This document shows, in pieces, positions 6,543 to 11,127 of a stretch of 11,127 nt of DNA (position 1 is the first letter of the stretch; each line of letters starts with the position of its first letter). A program made the translations under genes and the position numbers. Source of the DNA: an uncultured Amylibacter sp. (lineage in GTDB: Bacteria; Pseudomonadota; Alphaproteobacteria; Rhodobacterales; Rhodobacteraceae); contig CALLAV010000349.1 in the NCBI GenBank assembly GCA_938001995.1, forward strand, positions 1-11,127, in the 5' to 3' direction. The notes under the pieces are model-generated. The model searched no databases, was not told where the DNA came from, and was given only the letters and a program-made list of their open reading frames with translations.

Positions 6543-7811
6543 ATGGTGGCTGATGCGCAGGTGCGACAGGCGCTTAACAGTGTCATTTCTGATCAGCACA
6601 GCCGCCTATTATCCGCCCTTATCGCCAATCTGCGCGATTTTCAAATGGCCGAGGACAGTTTGCAAGACGCGCTGACCTCGGCCATTTCGCATTGGGAACG
6701 GTCTGGTGTGCCAAGCAATCCTGCGGGTTGGTTGCTGCAAACCGCACGACGAAAAGCGATTGATCGGATCAGGCGCGCGCGAAATTTTGACGTGAAATCA
6801 GAACAGTACGGAATGTTATTGCAGCTTGACCAGAAGGACGCAGAAGAGGAGCGCTGCGAAGATATTCCGGATGAACGGCTCCGGTTGATTTTCACCTGCT
6901 GCCACCCAGCATTGGATGCTAAATCCCGTGTGGCGCTAACTTTGCGCACGCTGGGTGGGCTGACCACGGGCGAAATTGCGCGGGCGTTTCTGGATACGGA
7001 ACCTGCAATGGCGCAGCGATTGGTGCGCGCGCAAAACAAGATCAAAGCCGCGGGCATCGCCTATGAAGTGCCAGATGCAGAAGCTTGGCCTGCGCGCCTG
7101 AATTCGGTGCTGACGGTGATCTATCTGATTTTTAACGAAGGCTATGCGGCCACACGCGGCGATCGGCAAATCCGCAAAGACCTGTGTGAAGAGGCGCTGT
7201 ATTTGGCGCGGTTGGTCAACCAGTTGCGGCCAGAACAGGCAGAAATCGAAGGACTTATCGCGCTCATTTCGCTGATACATGCGCGAAAGGCCGCGCGGGT
7301 TGGGCCGGATGGGGCGATGATTTCCATTGAAGAACAAGATCGAGCGCTGTGGGATCGACTTGCCATCAACGACGCCACGGATGGTTTGAAAACCGCGCTT
7401 GGGCGTCAAACGCCGGGACCATATCAAATTCAAGCGGCCATTCAGGCGGTCCATGCGGAAGCGGTGTCGTTTGCGCACACCGGCTGGCCCGAGATTCTCG
7501 GCCTTTATAAAGCGCTGATGAAATATGACGCGTCTGCCGTGGTGCGTTTGAATTGGTGCGTTGCATTGTCTTATGTCAAAGGCCCCAAAGCAGCGATCAC
7601 TGCCAGCGCGGATTTGGCCAAAGACCTCGCTAGTTATCAACCGTTTCACGCCGCGCGCGCAGCGTTTTTTCGGGCGGCAGGGGATTTTACCGCGGCGGAT
7701 GCGGCATACTTGCGGGCCATTGAGTTGTCAGAGAATGCCAGCGAGGCCGCATTCCTAGAAGCAAAAAGGCGTTGCGCAAAAAAAGAGGCCGAGCAATTGC
7801 TCGGCCTTTAG
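6543..7811 (+). CDS. ECF sigma factor with C-terminal TPR-like domain (ECF42 group)
   Basis: An RNA polymerase sigma factor of the extracytoplasmic-function class. Region 2 spans about residues 10-80 (DSLQDALTSAISHW, then PAGWLLQTARRKAIDRIRR). Region 4 spans about 111-167 (ERLRLIFTCCHPAL, helix-turn-helix in GLTTGEIARAFLDTEPAMAQRLVRAQ). Instead of ending there at about 190 residues, the protein continues to 422 with the conserved TVIYLIFNEGYAA (191-203) and a helical TPR-like tail typical of ECF42; in that group the extension is needed for activity. No anti-sigma factor gene is adjacent, as expected for the group. The ATG at 6543 lies 5 nt after the DGPF gene with only a weak ribosome site, so coupled translation is likely. 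The final codons (EAEQLLGL) form a terminator hairpin. Confidence 0.93.
   Translation: MVADAQVRQALNSVISDQHSRLLSALIANLRDFQMAEDSLQDALTSAISHWERSGVPSNPAGWLLQTARRKAIDRIRRARNFDVKSEQYGMLLQLDQKDAEEERCEDIPDERLRLIFTCCHPALDAKSRVALTLRTLGGLTTGEIARAFLDTEPAMAQRLVRAQNKIKAAGIAYEVPDAEAWPARLNSVLTVIYLIFNEGYAATRGDRQIRKDLCEEALYLARLVNQLRPEQAEIEGLIALISLIHARKAARVGPDGAMISIEEQDRALWDRLAINDATDGLKTALGRQTPGPYQIQAAIQAVHAEAVSFAHTGWPEILGLYKALMKYDASAVVRLNWCVALSYVKGPKAAITASADLAKDLASYQPFHAARAAFFRAAGDFTAADAAYLRAIELSENASEAAFLEAKRRCAKKEAEQLLGL
7786..7807. terminator. Terminator hairpin inside the 3' end of the sigma gene
   Basis: A perfect 22-nt palindrome (AGGCCGAGCAA and its complement) lies just before the TAG stop at 7809-7811. 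On the plus strand only TTT follows. On the minus strand the stem is followed by CTTTTTTT (7785-7778), so it is best read as the terminator of the converging lysR gene, possibly working in both directions. Confidence 0.7.
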
Positions 7812-7994
7812 TCCAACAGGGAGGTGAAGAGATCGAGAACTTGTGCTCAACCGCTCTCTTCAATTACAAAATATAAACCGAATAGGTTAAGAACAAGTGT
7901 AAAAAGGCCACAGTGGTTGCATATCGGTCATGCACTCAAAGCATGGCAAGCGTAAGCTCTGTTGCACAAGTGCTCTATGCTTTGATTTTGCTAC
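7812..7994. other. Non-coding gap between converging sigma and lysR genes
   Basis: No open reading frame with a start signal is seen. Short dyads are present: CATGC-ACTCAAA-GCATG (7929-7945), GAAGAG/CTCTTC around 7826-7861, and a long-range CTTGTGC/GCACAAG pair (7840-7846 with 7964-7970). If lysR transcripts end at 7786-7807, this stretch is their 3' untranslated region. Confidence 0.35.
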
Positions 7995-8888
7995 TTAAAA
8001 TTGTGACAGCTTTTTGTCGGCCTTGATCTCTTCAAGCACAAAATCACGGAAAACAGCCACCCGTTTCGAATGCCGCAGCTCTTCTGGATAGGCCAAATAG
8101 ACCGGAACTTGCGAACTTTCTTCCTCTGGGAGCACGCGTAAAAGATGTGGGAAATCTGCGGTGACATAGCTTGGAAGCACCCCGATTCCCACACCAAACA
8201 ACACGGCTTGCAACACACCGAAGTAGTTATTCACGGTCAGGTGCGACTGATGTTCACCCGACAACAGCGGGCGCATCCAATTCAAACTGGCGCTAACCTG
8301 CTGTGCGGTTAGGCTTTGACTGATGATGCGGTGGTTGCGAAGATCCTCAAAGTCCTTTGGCATTTCGCGGTCTTCAAAATACAGGTCAGACGCGTAAAGC
8401 CGCATGTTCACGTCCATTAAGCGGCGGCGCACCAGATCCGCTTGGCTCGGTTCTTTCATGCGGATGGCCACGTCAGCTTCGCGCATCGGCAAGTCCAGAA
8501 CGCGTTCTTCCAGCAAAAGGTCGATCTTCAGATCAGGATAGCGATCATAAAGCCGCCCCACACGCGGTGCGAGCCATAGCGTGCCAAAGCCAACAGTGGT
8601 TGTGACCTTCAGCTCTCCGTACACTTCGTCTTCGCTGTCGCGAATGCGTGCTTCGGCACTGTCGAGCTTCTTGCTCATGTCGGATGTGGCGTCGAACAGC
8701 AGCTCGCCTTGCTCTGTCAGGATCAAACCGCGGGCATGACGATGGAACAATGTCACGCCGAGGCTTTCCTCTAAGGCGCGGATTTGGCGGCTAACGGCGG
8801 ATTGCGACAGGTGCAGCGTTTCGCCAGCATGTGTTAAGCTTCCAGCATCCGCGACGGAATGAAAAATCCGTAATTTATCCCAATCCAA
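7995..8888 (-). CDS. LysR-type transcriptional regulator
   Basis: A cytoplasmic DNA-binding regulator of about 297 residues. The N-terminal winged helix-turn-helix is clear: DKLRIFHSVADAGSLTHAG, then LHLSQSAVSRQIRALEESLG and LFHRHARGLILTEQGE, within about residues 1-65. A linker helix (SKKLDSAEARIRDSEDEV) leads to the effector-binding domain (about 85-285), with DLPMREADVAIRM and GVGIGVLPSYV as recognisable parts. No ATG is available. The TTG at 8888 (protein begins LDWDKLRIF) has a strong GGGGGA 7 nt upstream and matches the usual family N-terminus; a TTG at 8903 would add five residues. It is divergent from the indolepyruvate oxidoreductase gene, whose promoter holds a matching dyad, so it probably controls that gene. 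The effector may be an aromatic amino acid or its keto acid, which is inference. Confidence 0.94.
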   Translation of the reverse strand: MDWDKLRIFHSVADAGSLTHAGETLHLSQSAVSRQIRALEESLGVTLFHRHARGLILTEQGELLFDATSDMSKKLDSAEARIRDSEDEVYGELKVTTTVGFGTLWLAPRVGRLYDRYPDLKIDLLLEERVLDLPMREADVAIRMKEPSQADLVRRRLMDVNMRLYASDLYFEDREMPKDFEDLRNHRIISQSLTAQQVSASLNWMRPLLSGEHQSHLTVNNYFGVLQAVLFGVGIGVLPSYVTADFPHLLRVLPEEESSQVPVYLAYPEELRHSKRVAVFRDFVLEEIKADKKLSQF

Positions 8889-8895
8889 CGTAACG

Positions 8896-8901
8896 TCCCC
8901 C
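8896..8901 (-). promoter_or_regulatory. Ribosome binding site deciding the lysR TTG start
   Basis: GGGGGA on the minus strand sits 7 nt before the TTG at 8888. It falls inside the frame opened by the alternative TTG at 8903, which has no comparable site. This favours the shorter protein. Confidence 0.55.
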
Positions 8902-8904
8902 AAA

Positions 8905-8923
8905 AGGTATTTGCAAATTACCT
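8905..8923. promoter_or_regulatory. Candidate LysR operator, lysR-proximal
   Basis: AGGT (8905-8908), 11 nt, ACCT (8920-8923), with a perfect inner palindrome ATTTGCAAAT (8909-8918). It has the T-N11-A form of LysR-family sites and repeats the pattern seen at 8977-8995. It lies about 17 nt upstream of the lysR start, fitting autoregulation. Confidence 0.45.
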
Positions 8924-8971
8924 ACGATTTCAGGACAGTAATAGCAATGAAAACACCGCATAAGTTTTTTG

Positions 8972-9000
8972 TTGATAGGTCAGAATTTATGACCTATGTT
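8972..9000 (+). promoter_or_regulatory. Candidate promoter for the oxidoreductase gene
   Basis: TTGATA (8972-8977) and TATGTT (8995-9000) with an exact 17-nt spacer resemble a sigma70 promoter. The start would be near 9007, with a leader of about 33 nt. The spacer is filled by the dyad at 8975-8997. Confidence 0.5.
8975..8997. promoter_or_regulatory. Candidate LysR operator in the oxidoreductase promoter
   Basis: A perfect 8-bp inverted repeat, ATAGGTCA (8975-8982) and TGACCTAT (8990-8997), with a 7-nt centre. It contains AGGT-N11-ACCT like the lysR-proximal site; the two centres are 72 bp apart, close to seven helical turns. Confidence 0.55.
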
Positions 9001-9039
9001 CGAGCAAGCTAACACACTGCTCATACGTTGGGAGGCGTC

Positions 9040-11127
9040 ATGTCCAAGCCAGAAATCACCCTTGCTGATCGCTACGACTTGTCCAAAAACACCGTTTTGC
9101 TGAACGGCACACAAGCGCTGGTGCGTCTGATGATGGAGCAAAAAGAGCGCGATCGCGCGGCGGGGTTGAACACTTCTGGCTTTGTGACGGGCTATCGTGG
9201 ATCGCCCCTTGGCGCGGTGGATATGCAAATGCAGCGGGCGGAAAAACAGCTGACCGCCCATGACGTCGTGTTTCAATCAGGCCTGAACGAAGACCTTGCT
9301 GCAACTGCCATTTGGGGCGCGCAGCAGGCAGAGTTGTACGGCGAAGGCAAATACGACGGCGTGTTTTCTATGTGGTACGGGAAAGGGCCGGGCGTTGACC
9401 GGTCTGGCGATGTGTTTCGTCATGCGAACATGGCGGGAACGTCGAAATTTGGCGGTGTGCTGGCCTGTATGGGGGATGATCACACAGGCGAAAGCTCGAC
9501 CGTTTTACACCAATCCGAATTTGCCTTTGTCGATGCGATGATGCCGATCCTGTCACCTGCAGGTGTGCAGGAAATCTTGGATTACGGCGCGTATGGCTAT
9601 GCTTTGAGCCGATATTCTGGCTGCTGGGTCGGGCTGAAATGCGTGAAAGACACGATTGAAGCGACAGCCGTGGTGAATGCGGACCCGCTGCGTTTGGACC
9701 TTAAAACGCCCACGGATTTTGAGATGCCAGAAGACGGTGTGAACATCCGCGCCATTGACGACCGTATCCCACAAGAAGCCCGCTTGCACGACTATAAACG
9801 TTTCGCGGCAGAAGCCTTTGCGCGGGCCAACAAGCTCGACAAACGTATGGCCGGGGACAATAAGGCCAAGATCGGGATTGTGTCTGCGGGCAAGAACTGG
9901 CTCGACACGCAACATGCGCTGGACCTGCTGGGAATTGACGAAGCAGAGGCCAAGCGGCTGGGCGTAACAACCTATAAGGTGGCGATGGTGTGGCCGCTGG
10001 ATATGAAATCCTTCAACGAATGGGCCGAAAACCTCGACCTGATTATTGTGGTCGAGGAAAAGCGTAAACTGATCGAGGTGCAGATTAAGGAAGCGCTGTT
10101 TGATGATCGCCACGGTCGCCGTGTGGTCGGCTGGAAGCACGACCAACGTAAGGGCGAGACGATTTTCACCGTCAAAGGCTCGCTTGATCCTGTCACCATC
10201 GCACAGAAAATTGCGATGTTGCTGGGCGAAGAGGGGCTGTTGAGCGAAAAGAGTAAAAAAGCGCTCGCAAAACTGGATGAGGCAACTGCTGGAGACAACG
10301 CAGAAGAGATCGCTGTGCGGGCGCCTTGGTTCTGTTCTGGTTGTCCGCATAACTCCTCTACAAAACTGCCCGAAGGCTCTCGTGCTTTTGCAGGCATCGG
10401 TTGTCACTTCATGGCAAAGTGGATGGACCGCGAAACCATCGGGTTTACGCATATGGGGGCCGAAGGGGCCAACTGGGTTGGTGAGTCGCTGTTTTCGACG
10501 CGCGATCACATGTTCCAGAACCTGGGCGACGGCACATATAACCATTCGGGTGTGCAAGCGATCCGCATGGCTTTGGCAGCGGGCACGAACATCACCTATA
10601 AAATACTGTTTAACGATGCGGTGGCCATGACAGGCGGCCAAGCCAATGATGGCGATCTGTCTGCGGCCAAGATTGTGTCCGAGATTAAGGCCATGGGCGT
10701 TGAAAACATCGCGCTGGTCTATGACGAAAAGGAAGAAATCGACCTGTCAGAATTTCCGTCAAGTGTGCCAACTTATGAGCGTGCGGAACTGCAAACGGTT
10801 CAGGAAAAATTCAGCAAAACCAAAGGGGTGACGGCCATTGTATATGCCCAAACCTGCGCTGCTGAAAAGCGGCGTCGCCGCAAACGCGGGTTGTTTCCGG
10901 ACCCTGACCAACGGATTTTCATCAACCCAGCAGTCTGCGAAGGCTGTGGCGATTGCGGGGTGCAATCAAACTGCGTGTCTGTGACTCCATTTGAAACCGA
11001 ATTGGGGCGTAAACGCAAAATTGACCAGTCGAGCTGTAACAAGGATTTCTCTTGTGTGAACGGGTTCTGCCCCAGCTTTGTAACGGTTGAAGGGGGCACG
11101 CCGAAAAAACAAGAAGCCAGCGGAATG
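9040..11127 (+). CDS. Indolepyruvate ferredoxin oxidoreductase, fused form, 3' end cut off
   Basis: Oxidatively decarboxylates aryl pyruvates (indolepyruvate, phenylpyruvate) to the arylacetyl-CoA with ferredoxin as acceptor, linking Trp/Phe/Tyr breakdown to phenylacetyl-CoA-type pathways. 696 codons are open to the window edge. The N-terminal pyruvate-binding module has TSGFVTGYRGSPLG and GKGPGVDRSGD. CSGCPHNSST (from Cys432) and GDGTYNHSG (497-505) mark the thiamine-diphosphate domain. Two Cys-rich segments follow: CEGCGDCGVQSNC (Cys633, 636, 639, 645) and CNKDFSCVNGFCPSF (Cys666, 672, 677), as expected for Fe-S binding. Fused enzymes of this type run to about 1100-1200 residues, so the gamma-like C-terminal domain lies outside. 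The ATG at 9040 has GGAGG about 5 nt upstream. It is divergent from lysR, its likely regulator. Confidence 0.95.
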   Translation, partial: MSKPEITLADRYDLSKNTVLLNGTQALVRLMMEQKERDRAAGLNTSGFVTGYRGSPLGAVDMQMQRAEKQLTAHDVVFQSGLNEDLAATAIWGAQQAELYGEGKYDGVFSMWYGKGPGVDRSGDVFRHANMAGTSKFGGVLACMGDDHTGESSTVLHQSEFAFVDAMMPILSPAGVQEILDYGAYGYALSRYSGCWVGLKCVKDTIEATAVVNADPLRLDLKTPTDFEMPEDGVNIRAIDDRIPQEARLHDYKRFAAEAFARANKLDKRMAGDNKAKIGIVSAGKNWLDTQHALDLLGIDEAEAKRLGVTTYKVAMVWPLDMKSFNEWAENLDLIIVVEEKRKLIEVQIKEALFDDRHGRRVVGWKHDQRKGETIFTVKGSLDPVTIAQKIAMLLGEEGLLSEKSKKALAKLDEATAGDNAEEIAVRAPWFCSGCPHNSSTKLPEGSRAFAGIGCHFMAKWMDRETIGFTHMGAEGANWVGESLFSTRDHMFQNLGDGTYNHSGVQAIRMALAAGTNITYKILFNDAVAMTGGQANDGDLSAAKIVSEIKAMGVENIALVYDEKEEIDLSEFPSSVPTYERAELQTVQEKFSKTKGVTAIVYAQTCAAEKRRRRKRGLFPDPDQRIFINPAVCEGCGDCGVQSNCVSVTPFETELGRKRKIDQSSCNKDFSCVNGFCPSFVTVEGGTPKKQEASGM

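Noticed and set aside
6936..7649. A 237-codon minus-strand open frame
   Set aside because: Antisense shadow of the sigma factor gene, whose region 4 and C-terminal signature are clear on the plus strand.
9553..10641. A 362-codon minus-strand open frame
   Set aside because: Lies fully antisense to the indolepyruvate oxidoreductase reading frame, has an unlikely His/Phe-rich composition and shows no domain.
1..11127. Mobile elements, CRISPR arrays, phage or defence genes
   Set aside because: No transposase, integrase, regularly spaced repeats, tRNA or attachment-site structure was found; all long genes are core metabolic, division or regulatory genes.

Overview
The window looks like ordinary chromosome from an alphaproteobacterium, most likely a marine Rhodobacterales (Roseobacter-type) species. 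This is inferred from gene content and order: tkt divergent from a coiled-coil gene plus zapA, purL-bolA-grxD, and a lysR gene divergent from a fused indolepyruvate ferredoxin oxidoreductase. The protein flavour fits too, for example the LysR N-terminus and the short PurL. No mobile element, tRNA, rRNA or CRISPR array is visible, and base composition appears even along the window.

Left part (1-2715): the 5' two thirds of a transketolase gene (tkt, minus strand, GTG start) is cut by the window edge. It is divergent from a two-gene plus-strand unit: a soluble coiled-coil protein that fits ZauP, the ZapA partner described in Caulobacter, and zapA itself. Both act at the cytokinetic Z-ring. The unit ends at a hairpin that also terminates the converging grxD gene.

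Middle (2737-5935): a minus-strand cluster reads purL (purine synthesis), bolA, a 42-aa membrane peptide, a 71-aa membrane protein and grxD (CGFS glutaredoxin). bolA, the 42-aa gene and the 71-aa gene are chained by ATGA overlaps. BolA and CGFS glutaredoxins are known partners in Fe-S cluster and iron handling, so the two small membrane proteins between them are the least understood part of the window.

Right-middle (5936-7811): a plus-strand pair encodes a DGPF/YCII-like protein and an ECF sigma factor with a long C-terminal TPR-like extension (ECF42 type). A sequence matching the ECF42 promoter motif lies upstream, which suggests autoregulation. The sigma gene ends inside a hairpin that reads best as a terminator for the converging lysR gene.

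Right (7995-11127): a LysR-type regulator (TTG start) is divergent from the first 696 codons of a fused indolepyruvate:ferredoxin oxidoreductase, an aromatic amino acid catabolism enzyme. The intergenic region holds two AGGT-N11-ACCT dyads. One overlaps the lysR leader. The other fills the spacer of a good sigma70-like promoter for the oxidoreductase gene. This is a compact candidate LysR-operator circuit.
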